Positions 33,601 to 43,119 of a DNA stretch of 43,119 nt are shown in pieces. Position 1 is the stretch's first letter, and the number at the start of each line of letters is the position of its first letter. The position numbers and the translations under genes were made by a program. This DNA is from Chromera velia (Eukaryota; Sar; Chromeraceae), in contig JAHBMJ010000652.1 of the NCBI GenBank assembly GCA_018398765.1, forward strand, positions 1 through 43,119. The letters run 5' to 3'. The notes beneath the pieces were generated by a model. That model was not told where the DNA came from. It searched no databases and saw only the letters and a list, made by a program, of their open reading frames with translations.

Positions 33601-34414
33601 TCCAGCCGGACGCTACGGAGTCTGCGGAGTGTCTCCACTCCTGCGGGCAGAGTCGACAGCCTGTTATTGTGCAGGCACAGGTCACGAAGCCCGAACAGGC
33701 GGGAGAGGTCACAGACCTGCACGCAAGAGAAAGCAGAGACACATGTGAGGGCAGAGAGTTCTGTGTGAGTCCGTTTCCTGCCCTTGCAACAGAACCAGCA
33801 GGCTGGACGCAGGTGTAAGCATGAACACATCTCAAAGTCGCCAGAAATTCGGCGAAGTAAGCAGACAGGCACGGAGACAATCACACACACAATATTCGTG
33901 AGCAAAGAGATTGTCAGGCAGAGGTAGGTTTGTTGCCTACCTTTTCCAGGCAGTTGTCATTCAAAAGCAGTCTTTCCATCGCTGTGCAGCGGCTGAAACT
34001 CGCAGGGACGTTCTGAAGCCGGTTCCACTCGCAGTTGAGGGTCTTCAGTTTCTTCAGCTTTCCTATTGTTTCCGGCAGTTCACAGAGCTGGTTGAAGGAG
34101 AGATCCAATTCCTCCAGAGCCTGGAGATGCCCAACAGCAGCAGGAAGAGCTTGGAGGTCGTTGGTGGCAAGAGAGAGCTTTGAGAGCATTTTCTGAGTGA
34201 ACAACACTTTAGGGATACACGGAATTCCCAAAGCGCCTAAATCGAGGCAAAGAGAGGTTCGAGCTTTTCGAATCAGTTGAAGAATCCTCTCCTGTTTTGG
34301 GTCTCTGCCTCGGTCCAGAGCTTTCAGTTGTTTGTTGGGAAGCACAGGGAAAGTGCAACTTGCCTGTGGAACTGGCGACCTGCCAGTGTATTCTCGCTTC
34401 TCCATGTTGCTCAT
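27890..34414 (-). CDS. LRR-RING protein, LRSAM1-like candidate E3 ubiquitin ligase
   Basis: Six exons: complement(join(27890..28422,28780..30330,30877..31192,31606..33285,33570..33716,33941..34414)), about 1,566 residues. Exons 1-2 encode some six leucine-rich repeats (KLSLATNDLQALP, ELDLSFNQLCELP, TLNCEWNRLQNVP, DLCLHNNRLSTLP). The middle is Ser/Pro/Glu-rich with charged helical stretches (SFRDLLEDLEERQRKHAEL; VEAFLQRRAQRARERLLLL). The C-terminus is a C3HC4 RING: ECAVCFC, CGHVCCCLSCA, CPVCR. N-terminal LRR plus C-terminal RING is the layout of LRSAM1; a SAM domain is not evident. Junctions match in phase (0, 0, 0, 1, 1). The exon 4 donor (GAA|GTGTGTGG at 31605) is the least certain; the frame stays open to 31459. 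Start could also be the ATG at 34405. An AATAAA on the minus strand overlaps the end of the CDS (27900-27905), so the extreme C-terminus is doubtful. Confidence 0.75.
28590..28670. repeat. (CTTT)n microsatellite in an intron
   Basis: Lies in the 357-nt intron 28423-28779 of the LRR-RING gene, so it is a GAAA tract on the transcribed sense strand. Confidence 0.9.
30369..30650. repeat. (CA)n, (GGCA)n and (CTGT/CCGT)n microsatellites in an intron
   Basis: A CA run (about 30369-30398) is followed by GGCA/GACA units. After about 100 bases comes a tetranucleotide block of CCGT and CTGT units (about 30522-30650). All fall inside the 546-nt intron 30331-30876 of the LRR-RING gene and create spurious open frames. 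Confidence 0.9.
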
Positions 34415-35018
34415 TGAAGCAACACAAGCTTTGAGTTCGAGACGCCAACAACACAACGCACAACTCTGAAACGGAAGGCCTCCTTTCGGTACCCAGGTTG
34501 CAAGAAGCACTTAGAGCCTTCAAGTAGCAAAGTTTCCATGATGAAACACCATACTACGTCATACATCATCATCAATGTCGCTCTGCGATCGTGTTGTTGA
34601 ATGAGCATCATGCATTGCAAGCGTGTGGGAGACTGCTTCTCAGCGCTCAAGGCCGAAATATTTTTGGTCGGTCCCGTGTGCCGGATCGATCGACCTGACG
34701 AGCATCCGGCCCGCCTTATATAATTGTGCGCCAGGCGCCGCCAGCGCACAAGCTAGGCCGAAATATTTTTGGTCGGTCCCGCGCGAGTGGGCCGGACCTG
34801 ACGCGCTTCCCGGCTTGTGCACCATTGTGCACCAGGAGTATCCAGGAGTAGCAGCCTTCAGTCGACCTGCACGACCTTCAATGAGGTCGTCAGACATCTC
34901 TTCAGACATCCAGAGAAGTACATATATAGTATATACAGACAGACATCTGTTGCAGTTTCACGTATGGAGGAAGCCAAATTATATCGACCAATAACGCTGT
35001 GCCATTGAATGAAAGGAG
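34415..35018. promoter_or_regulatory. Divergent intergenic promoter region
   Basis: About 600 bases separate the start of the minus-strand LRR-RING gene from the plus-strand gene at 35019, so it must hold both promoters unless transcripts overlap. It contains a 105-bp-period direct repeat and TATATAA-like sequences (near 34718-34726). No experimental start site can be inferred. Confidence 0.5.
34649..34846. repeat. 105-bp-period direct repeat, two copies
   Basis: Each copy starts AGGCCGAAATATTTTTGGTC (34650 and 34755). The similarity continues less strictly through GGTCCCG, the ACCTGACG block, a CCGG/GGC-rich patch and an ATTGTGC(A)CCAG end. The start motif is partly self-complementary (CCGAAATATTTTTGGTCGG). 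Confidence 0.8.
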
Positions 35019-38000
35019 ATGTTGACGCATACTGTTGTTCCCGCACCAATGGAAAAGGACTCCGAGACAACGGAGTTCCTCACAGACCTCGAGTGGCTCG
35101 TGACTGTGTTTGATGTGAAGCGCAAAGAGCTGCCTGAGGAGGAACTTCCTGCAATCAAACGAGCAGCAAAAGCAAAAGTTCAAAAAGGAAAGCTTTTCCC
35201 TTCGGAGGCAAAATTTGGCTTTGGCCTTTCCCCGGCAGCACTGAACAGTTGGGTCAAACAGGTACGTTTGAGTGTGGATGTGTTGTTCTTGATTGTAGTT
35301 CCTTTCAGAAATTGATGATCCATTCTGTGCTTCCCTTTGTGCAGCCCTCGCCATGTTGTGCCGCGGCTTCTGTCTCTGGAGCTCTGAACGTTGTGAGAGG
35401 GACCGACAAGGAGCACCCAGGTCGCCTCGATCTCCAGGACAGCCTCCAGGTATTGCAACGGATGATTGCAAGGCAACTGGAGGCAAAGCGAACAGCCCTG
35501 AAACACCTTCTTCGTTGCAGTGCTGGGACACGCATAGAGTGTGTGGAGGAGCAGGTCATTGCGGCTTTGCGTCACGCAGGCAAGCGCCTAGACGCCTCAA
35601 AGAAACGCTCGCCTGACGAATTTGCAACAGACACAGATATCCTTTCAGCCCTTGACAGAGCGGTCAAAAATCACATGCGCCTGAATGCGCTGATTGAAGC
35701 CAAGAATCAATTAAATATCACAGGGGGGCTTCATACTCCCCCTGCCTATGCTGACAGGCAAAACCAAGGCGCCCCGGTTTTCCGCCATCCCGTCTCGTCT
35801 GCCTTCGGTCGTCACTACTCTGCACCCAACGCGGAAGAAGTGCAGACTCAGGGAACGGGAGAAGGGTCCGCACCCGTCTACCCCCTTCCCACCGCCTCCC
35901 CAGTGGGCGAGGGGGCACCGCCAGTCGTTGCACGGGCTGTGGACCTCCCAGGGGGGGTGGGGTGTCGCACGGCATCCCTTCCCCAGCCTTTGGGCCTTGA
36001 CTCCGTCCGAATGCTGCCTGGCCTCCTCCAGGGGGTACAGAGAGACGGGAGAGTCCGCCCGGCCTCTGCCTCTGCGTTGTCTTCCGGTCGCACGGTTTCG
36101 ATAGAGTCGAAAAATGGGGGCAGTGTCTCCATGACAGAGGGAGAGGGAGGAAGACCGCCCCGAGAGAGACCCGCCCCCCTCTCAATCGGGACTTCTCGCG
36201 ACTTGTTGGGTGTCTCAGGTGTGGGTGTTGACACAGAGACAGCTGTATGGCGAGAGCTCCATGAGGCTCTCTTTGGTCCGACTCCGTCTCCTCTCCCCCC
36301 CCCGTCTGCAGGGGGATCGGAAAGACCGCAGAGCGCGGGGGGAAACAACGGCAAACCCCCTTTGCACCCTAGTTTGCAAGCGAAAGAAAGAGCGGGTGCG
36401 GGAGGGGGAAGGGGGGGCTCCACGAAGGGCCCAAGGGCCCAGTCGGGCGGTAGACGTCCAAAGAGTGGTGGGGCGAGTTCTGTGTCGGCCTCGGGGTCTG
36501 AGCGAGAGAGCACCCGTGGGTCGGTCAGTGGTTTGAAAACTAAAGAGGAGAGGAGCGGGGGGAAAACGAAAGGGGGGGTAGAATCAGTCGCTTCTCAAAC
36601 TAGGTCCCGTGCTGGGAGTGAGGGGGAGGTTCTATCGGGTAGAGAGGGCAACGGAGAGAGAAAGAAAACATTGTCGAGTGAAAAAGACAAAGACAAAAAT
36701 AAGGGGGCTCTGGTAATTGTTCCCTCCGGTTCCTCCTCTCGTGTTGGAGGGAATGAGCTGAAGTCCCGCTATGACCGCCTTGCCAAACGGCTTTCTGTTG
36801 GGGGAAGCACGAAAGGCAAACGCGCTGGGGGGCAGGGGCAGGGGAAGGTAGCTGCAGGGGAGGATTCACAGCTAGGTGGTCTAAGGGAGGCAAGAAAGGG
36901 CTCTGCAGCCACCAGCGTTGCCCCCACTTCTGTTTCTGCATCAGGTTTTGACTTTTTTTTCTCCGGTGCCCGTTCGGCATCACTGGATGTGGATGGGGGG
37001 GTGGAGGGAGGCGAGGAGGTCGGAGAGGAGGAAGATGATGAGGAGGACGCAGCAGAAGCTCCGGATGGGGGGGTAGGGGGGAAAAGAAAGGGGGCAAGAA
37101 GTCGAGCATTGACGGGAGCAGCTTTGGCCTCCCAAGTTCGATCTTCTGTGTTGCAGGTAATCAAAAAGAAGAGAGCGTTTATGCGTCTGAGTGGAACGAC
37201 ACCGTCAACTTCAGATATCGGCAATTGGGGGGTGTTGGCTGCAGTCGTTGCAGTAGGCGAGAGGCTCTCTGCTTCTTTCGGAGAGCCCCCCACTTCCTGC
37301 CGATCGTTGATGAGTCGAAAGATGAGGTCAAAGAGCGGCGCGCCCATGGGGGACCCTCTGATACCCCTCACACGAGCAGACGCAAATGGTACCTCAGAAG
37401 AGCAGAGAGAAAGACAGTGGGAGACCTTCAAGTCTGCTTTTGCCAGACCCAACAGCCAAATTCTTTTCCACCTAACAAATCATTATGCCTTGATATTCGG
37501 GTGGAGGGAGTGGGTTGATACCGAACCGTGTGCAATTCAACCTGGGCTCTCCTCGCTCTCCTTGTCTCAAGGAGGCACTGCCCCTGTCACTCAGAGAGGG
37601 GAATCTGTAGCGCTGGCTGCCACCTCTTCCTCCTTAGCTTCCGGCTTCCCCCCTTTATCCGTGCCCACTTCCTCCTCTGCTTCAAGCCGAGTCGTATTGA
37701 GGCGCGAGATCCTCACAGCACGCAGGGGGCAGCGCCCCTCTGCCTGGATCGAATTCGAGGAGTGTTGCCAGGTGGTTGCAAAGTGGGCTGGGTATGCAAT
37801 GATTCTGGTGGAGCGGTCTAAAACCACAGGATCCTGTGTGCCTGCAGGTTCTGGGAGCCGAATGATGAGCCGAGAAGCGCTGGGGTCCCAACATGAAGAA
37901 GAGAGGGAAGAGGGTCCACAAATTCCGCCCCTTTCTATTCATACTCCCATGATAGTTCCGGCATCTAGCGTCACGATGGCAGGAACACACACTCCGGTCA

Positions 38001-38038
38001 TGCAAGCGGGAAGCAGCGGATTCTTTACTGCTTTGTGA
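35019..38038 (+). CDS. Large low-complexity protein with conserved C-terminal domain (possibly BIVM-like)
   Basis: join(35019..35261,35345..38038), 978 residues; an ATG at 35049 in better context (ACCAATGG) would shorten it by ten. The 83-nt intron has donor CAG|GTACGT and acceptor CTTTGTGCAG, phase 0. Residues ~10-230 look folded and helical (EFLTDLEWLVTVFDV; LQVLQRMIARQLEAKR). The middle (~230-630) is Gly/Ser/Pro/Lys-rich and likely disordered, with an acidic run near 37010-37060. The C-terminal third has a conserved-looking domain: TPSTSDIGNWGVLAAVVAV, ILFHLTNHYALIFGWREW, ILTARRGQRPSAWIEFEE, WAGYAMILVE. It reminds me of protist proteins named basic immunoglobulin-like variable motif (BIVM) proteins, but that link is from memory and weak. 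A Thr/Ser-rich tail ends the protein. Confidence 0.7.
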
Positions 38039-39086
38039 AACTAAAAGCTAAACTGAAAAACAAAAGTTGTCAGATACTTGTAGTTAAATGAACTTGACTA
38101 TATTAATATATTGAATGGTTGATACAGCTTTATATGTATACTGCTGTGTAGCGTGCTACTAGCGTGGGCTGTTTGGCCCAGGGAAAAGCTATCAACAGGT
38201 CTTTATACTATATGGTTTGCAGTATCATGAGTCAGAGGAGTGTATACAATGAAATATTATTTATTAATTGATTAATATTCAATGATTAGTAATCCCGCTT
38301 CGGGCTATAGTATTTAGGCTTAGGATTAGGATGGATTACTAGATGGATTAGGATTTATGTTCCGGGTTTGTCCCAAGGTCCACTCTTTAGGGTCTACTGC
38401 AGGGGGGCGGCTTGCATCGTTAATAGTAGAATTAAGATAATGTTCAATTCCTAGTTCAATTCATATTTTGAGCCTAGTTGAGCCTAGATGTCTAGCTAGA
38501 TGTTGATGATACACACACTTGATTGTACTAGTGATCCTAGGCTCTGCACTACATTAAAAAAAAAATAAAAGATGAGAAAAAGTTTTTTTTTAATGGATTT
38601 TTTTTTTATTTATCATGACATTCAATAGGCAAGCAACTGTTGTTCAAGTGTTGCAAGAGTCTTGCATGGGGTGACACCGGGGGTGTTATATTGAAAACGA
38701 TATATGTTTTAGTTATCATCATTATCATACACCATCGTTGTCTGCCTAGACTAGTGGCCTAGCCTTCGAGGCTTCCAATATTTGGCAAGAGACAAGCTTG
38801 ACAGCCCTTCCCCAGAGGAGAAAACACATGCAAAAACACGACAAATGATCCCCAGCGGCTCAAAAAGGGCTTGTCCTGAACTATGAGAAAAGGTCGGCTT
38901 TAAACACTGGTCTGTAGGATTAAAAGGTGGCCGGGGGGAGCCACGGCAAGCTACCCACCTTCTTCAATCTCATCTCTCTCTTTTTCTCTTTTTCTTTATT
39001 CTCTTTGCTTTTCCTCGACTGGTGTTCAAATACTAAGAAACTCATGCCATCATAGCTATCCTGAAGTGCTCCATCATGGCGGGTGT
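38039..39086. other. AT-rich intergenic DNA, no gene seen
   Basis: Contains poly-A and poly-T runs (about 38554-38612) and a TTAGGATTAGGAT/GGATTAGGATTTATGTTCCGGG block near 38330-38368. That block resembles, in inverted orientation, the sequence at 27157-27184. No coding frame is convincing. Confidence 0.4.
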
Positions 39087-39320
39087 GACCTCCCTGAACC
39101 TAACTACTACTTGAAAGTTCAAGCCGCATTTTTAGATAAGCTTGAAAGTCCACGCCATAGACGCAGATCATTTATGGTGTCTTGAAAGCTAAAGCCACAT
39201 ATTTGGACGGTGTCTTGACCGTCTATGCCGCAAGCGTGGACGGTCTCTTGAAAAACGATACCGCAGATAGAGATTATTTTGATTATATTTTTTTAAGTGG
39301 CACTTAGGTTCAGGGAGGTT
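39087..39320. mobile_element. hAT-like miniature inverted-repeat element
   Basis: A 234-bp segment whose ends are inverted: ACCTCCCTGAACCTAA at 39088-39103 and its exact complement at 39304-39319. The next outer pair (G and T) does not match. The 8-base direct repeat GCGGGTGT flanks it (39079-39086 and 39321-39328), the target duplication length of hAT elements. Inside are four degenerate units beginning CTTGAAAG or CTTGACCG. No transposase. Confidence 0.75.
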
Positions 39321-39955
39321 GCGGGTGTATACGTATGACTTGCTGTGATGAAACCGTGATAGTCCTGACCTAAGTGGAAAACCCCCATCGAGTTATGCCT
39401 CCAGATTTTTGCCGTCTCCTCCGATTTTTTTCTTCCACATAGCACCGCCTTTTTAAAAACTGGCTGCGGCTGTGAACGCAGCTTGTCTGATCAGTATTGA
39501 AAGAAGGGGGAAACCTGGCAGGCTGGCATCTACTCCTAGGCATGCGAAGTTACGGGCACCGCCGTATTTGCCATAGTTCTGGATCTGAGTGGAATAGAGA
39601 GCCCAGCTTACAGGCGTCTCCTCAGTCGGTTGAAGCTCCGAGGTCATTGTGGGTGTTTTGCTTCCTCTGCTTGCTCTGTGGTTAACAATGTCCTTTTGGA
39701 GCACCGCTGCTTGTTCCGGAGTGAGGGGACACCTGGCAACTCCAGGGGCCTCAACTGTGTTAAGAGACTAGGGGAATAAGAAGTTCCGAATCGCAAAGCC
39801 GTCTCCGACTGTTGTAGAAGAAGCTCATAGTGTTGGGAGCTAGTAGCCTTCTGCGGCCATGTAGGGCTGTCTGCTTGTTTGTCTACTCTCTCCACACCTA
39901 CGCCAAAGCCTGAAAATGATTGATCGACTCGCAGCATCTGCCGCCAATGGCTGCC
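39321..39955. other. Intergenic, unrecognised open frames
   Basis: Two overlapping minus-strand open frames (39453-39704 and 39644-39937) have ordinary amino-acid composition, but no family I recognise and no splice sites joining them. They may be remnants of a mobile element. Confidence 0.3.
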
Positions 39956-40055
39956 CCTAGCTTTGCCGCTTTGGCTTTGCCACTTTGGCTTTACCGCTTT
40001 GGCTTTGCCGCTTTAGGCCAAAGCGGCAAGCTAAAGCGGCAAAGCCAAAGCAGCA
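39956..40055. repeat. Foldback hairpin of GCTTTGCCGCTTTGG units
   Basis: Four units of a GCTTTGCCGCTTTG-like 15-mer (39958-40018) are followed at once by their reverse complements (40016-40053). The join is at TTTAGGCCAAAG, so a single strand could fold into a long hairpin. Confidence 0.85.
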
Positions 40056-40413
40056 ATGTTTTAGTATAAAAAAAAATAAAAAAAACTCGGAAACTTTCTT
40101 TTTTTTAATTCTTTTTTTTTTTTATGGAGTGCAGAGTTTAGTAGTGATCCGATTCGTAACATTAATGATGAATTAGTTGGCAATTAGTGGCACTCAGTAC
40201 CACTGCTAGTGCCACTGACCAGCCACTCTAGCAACCACCGTCTGTAAAAGGCTCTAAATGCTGTAGTATGAACGCTAACAATATAAGCGAATGCTAGAGC
40301 CAATAACGATGTGGACTAGGTAGTACTAAGATGTGTATCATGATGATATATGATTTATTGGCTAATAGGGTTGCTAGTCTAGTTGCTAGTAGTTACTAGT
40401 AGCATATAAGTGC
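40056..40413. other. AT-rich intergenic DNA, no gene seen
   Basis: A/T homopolymers followed by short CTAGT-type repeats. Nothing coding. Confidence 0.4.
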
Positions 40414-40570
40414 TTGGCTAGCTCGTGTGAACCTTTTGTTAAGACGGTGAAATGGCTGGCTGTTCTATTGGATTGTTCTCTATTATGGCCCCCATTACTA
40501 GACATAGTGGGGGACAAGTTTAGAAGGAAAGGTAAGGGCAGAAGGAAAAGGGTGACAAAGAAGCTCGTAC

Positions 40571-41174
40571 GTGGAGGGTGCCTGGCTGTCCGACTGGTTA
40601 AAAGAAGACATAAGAAACGTTCGAGACCGAGAAGGAATTTTCTTTCGCCTTGCGAATCTTTCTTGTTTCCAATCAGAGAATCCGACCAGACAACGTTTGG
40701 CCATGCTCCTTCTGAGTGAAAGGAAATGGCGCTCGAGAAGTGAAATGATAGAGTGCAGTGTTAAACCTCTGCTAAAGAGTCTGTTGCAATCCTCCGTAGG
40801 CTTCCGTATGCTCCTTAGAGCTCTCACCGGGGGGGACACAGATAGATCCTAACTAGAACGGCTTTGTAACAAATGTTTGTCTCCCTCGCGTGTGATCAAA
40901 GATGAGGTTCATGTGCTAACGGAATGTAAAGACTCAGAAAGGGAGCGAAGCAAGCTCAAAGAATTATACGAAATTACAAAATAAAGAGCGCCCATTGACA
41001 TAAGAATACAGATCGCTCAACGCGTTGTGGGTGCAACAGGGAGGGGCACTTCAGATAATAAGAAGAAAATGAAGGAAAGGGTGTTGCTGTTGTGCATAAT
41101 CCTGCCCAGAAGCAGTTCTAAAGCGCTAGCCGAGTGTCTCAAGAAAGTTTATTGTTTTGATCAGGCAGATTGAA
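40571..41174 (+). pseudogene. Decayed 3' end of a non-LTR retrotransposon
   Basis: One frame from 40571 runs through WLSDWLKEDIRNVRD and LSERKWRSRSEMIEC, meets TAA at 40850, then continues with CNKCLSPSRVIKDEVHVLTEC. The spacing C-x2-C ... H-x4-C, followed by a charged helix, matches the zinc-ribbon-like tail found after the reverse transcriptase in many non-LTR elements. A further TAA at 40982 is followed by more similar sequence up to about 41174. Upstream (40414-40570) another frame may be part of the same relic. The reverse transcriptase itself is absent, so it looks like a truncated dead copy. Confidence 0.45.
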
Positions 41175-42161
41175 TCGAATCGATCCGATTGGCATGCAGG
41201 TTTCCTCATCCCCCCCCCCCCACATGAATGCGTTTTCTGGGTTGTCTTCAAAGCCTTGTTAGTGGCTTATAATCTAGCATCGCTGGATCTAGGATTTAAC
41301 CCTCAACATCATCATCATCATCATATTGCCTGTATATTTTTATGAATGAATGAATGAAGTTGGCTTTGCTAGAGTGGAGCCGTGCTCCCATATTATATTT
41401 TCAATTTTAAAAATATATCTATATATATATTTAATATATCATCTATGTCACTTCTTCAATGTATAAATAGCTTTTCACTTCATTCGTTCATCAAAGAACC
41501 TTTCTTGAAGAAAGTTTTCATTAACAATTTAACATAGTCTTGCCTCATATATTTTTTTTATGTATTTTTCCTCAGGCTGTGCATATATTATATTCTAGAT
41601 TATATTATGGGTTATAAAAAATATATCTAATGATATATATATATCTACAGATCACGCCTAGCATATTGCATGAAACACAAATTAATTTATCTTTTTAAAT
41701 TCTTTTTTCCCCTTCTAGTTTTTTTCTCAGGCTAGAAATTTTTTTATTCAATTAACGTTAAAATAAATTCCACATCACTACATAGCTGCTGCCGGTGGTG
41801 ATTACTAACAAAAAAATATTATGTTGCTTCTAGTGTTGCTTTCAATGCATGCTTTACATCTTGTATGATAAATGTAGCCAACTTTTGAAGATGTGTTCTC
41901 TATTCCAGCAAAGTGAATGAATTTTTCTTTAGATCTTTCTTCGAGCCTTTGTCCGTGAAGCTCCGATCTCAAACTTTCCTCCTTTAGAACATAGAGACCC
42001 TCAGTCCAACAGCTGCATGGCTCCTTCGAAAGGACCGGACACACGCATGTGAAATTTCTTATGACTTTCGGAGTCAAATAAGTAAATTCTTTCGCCTTTC
42101 TTCAAAGTTCAAGTCCCCCCCCCACCCCTGCTTCCCGACAATCCGAGCTAAGCAGCCTCCC
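41175..42161. other. AT-rich intergenic DNA
   Basis: Holds a C-run (41211-41221), a (CAT)n microsatellite near 41308-41326, several AT-rich stretches (TATATATAT near 41410 and 41635) and no convincing gene. A minus-strand frame at 41805-42077 is unrecognised. Confidence 0.4.
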
Positions 42162-42990
42162 TTACCACTGGTGTGTTGGGAGTCTGACTGCTGTGAGGTT
42201 TCCTTTTTGAGTCATCGTCTGTCTCCACTCCTTGTTGGACTCCTCCACCAAGGTCTGGTCTGGTGGGACTTTCAGCGTTCCTTTGGGGAGGAAGTCCTGG
42301 GAAGAGAAGAGAAAGAAGGGAAGTGAACAAAAAGAAGGAAGGAAAAATGAAGAAGACATCGAGATCAAGATAAGTGCATAAAGAATGAGAGAAAGAGACA
42401 AAGAATGCGCACAGAAAAAAACTGCAGGATCTAAAACAAAAAGGAATTTGGGAACTGCAAGAGAAAGAACACAGGTCGTCCGAATTACAAACGGACGTTT
42501 CAAATGCAGATGAGACAGGAAAAGCAGATCGAAGCATACATGCAAATGTGCAAAAACGAGATCACGGAACAAATTAATGAGCGCATGTGAGAATACTATC
42601 GACAGAGCTTTCCAAGGAGGACGCCGGAGTCAAATTCAGCCAAAAAATGAGAAACACGCGCAGAACGCAAGTCCCCTTCTCTTTCAGAAAGAATGCTGAG
42701 CCCAATTCTCTCTCTGCCCCCCCCCTTCCATCCTAGACCAAAACTCACCTTCAGAGGCGCCGCCTCTTCCCGCAAGATGCGCAGTCTCTCTGCCTCCACG
42801 ATCCTGCAGGCACTCAGTCAGTCAGTCATGCCCGTGCAGAGGGAAGATAGAAGAAATGGTGGATGAACAGCCAAATGTGCGTCAAACAACTCCGTTGGAG
42901 TACGTAAAAACTAAGTTAGAAGCACCTGTAGATCCAACGAGGCAGCTCAAAGTCTCGAGAACGACGTGTTCGGGCAATGCTCTTCCTCAT
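42162..42990 (-). CDS. Small three-exon gene, 84-residue basic protein
   Basis: complement(join(42162..42296,42749..42803,42926..42990)). Exon 1 starts at ATG 42990 (MRKSIARTRRSRDFELPRWI). A TGA lies in frame immediately upstream, and an acceptor (CATTCCAG) ends just before it, implying a 5' untranslated exon. Exon 2 (acceptor GCCTGCAG, donor AAG|GTGAGT) encodes IVEAERLRILREEAAPLK. Exon 3 (acceptor CTTCCCAG) encodes DFLPKGTLKVPPDQTL and ends LPTHQW. Phases are 2 then 0. The pattern of an EAERLRILRE helix followed by a FLPKG turn reminds me of C-terminal tails of ciliary coiled-coil proteins such as MNS1. That is a weak analogy, and the gene may be a stand-alone small protein. Confidence 0.6.
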
Positions 42991-43108
42991 TCACCCTGGA
43001 ATGAAAAATTTGTGCGTGCGTCAAATTCTGTCCCCCCTCTTGCAAATGAAACTTCGCCTTCGGTTGCCGCCACTCAAAGAGCAGACCAAATCAAAGGGAA
43101 AACAAGCC

Positions 43109-43119
43109 CCCCCCCCCCC
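43109..43119. repeat. Poly-C run at window end
   Basis: Eleven C residues end the window, a likely assembly edge or homopolymer. The stretch from 42991 to here has no gene apart from possible untranslated exons of the neighbouring minus-strand gene. Confidence 0.8.

Noticed and set aside
39453-39937. A two-exon minus-strand gene
   Set aside because: No donor and acceptor of matching phase and no recognisable domain; left as intergenic.

Overview
This is a window of nuclear DNA from a protist with a large, repeat-rich genome. The evidence is short GT-AG introns in consistent phase (72 to about 550 nt), long microsatellites, an LTR retrotransposon, small inverted-repeat elements and multi-domain proteins of eukaryotic type. 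A chromerid-like or related alveolate is my best guess from style alone. No marker in the window proves the lineage.

Layout: 1-900 holds a frameshifted unrecognised reading frame. 900-1570 is microsatellite. 1994-2775 (minus) is a small two-exon gene for a membrane protein. 3727-13659 (plus) is a very large gene of the DUF3638/DUF3645 family, whose core looks like a SecA/helicase-type P-loop NTPase. The frame shifts several times inside conserved sequence. A 44-bp minisatellite follows it. 14840-15216 is a TA-flanked inverted-repeat element. 15437-23339 (minus) is a complete Ty1/copia retrotransposon with 311-bp LTRs, an 8-bp flanking direct repeat and a gag-pol frame broken by only two stop codons. 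23714-26190 is a roughly 2.5-kb segment bounded by ~165-bp inverted repeats, and it encloses a predicted secreted-protein gene. 27890-34414 (minus) is a six-exon gene for an LRR-RING protein with the layout of the E3 ligase LRSAM1. A 605-bp divergent promoter region with a 105-bp tandem repeat separates it from 35019-38038 (plus), which encodes a long low-complexity protein with a conserved C-terminus. 38039-42161 is AT-rich and carries a hAT-like miniature element, a foldback hairpin and a dead non-LTR retrotransposon tail. 42162-42990 (minus) is a small three-exon gene.

There is no operon logic here. Two genes may touch ubiquitin biology: the RING protein, and the DUF3638 protein, whose fungal relatives are often database-labelled ubiquitinyl hydrolase without good experimental support. 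Exon junctions were assigned by hand from GT/AG sites, phase and reading-frame continuity. Transcript data would be needed to confirm them.
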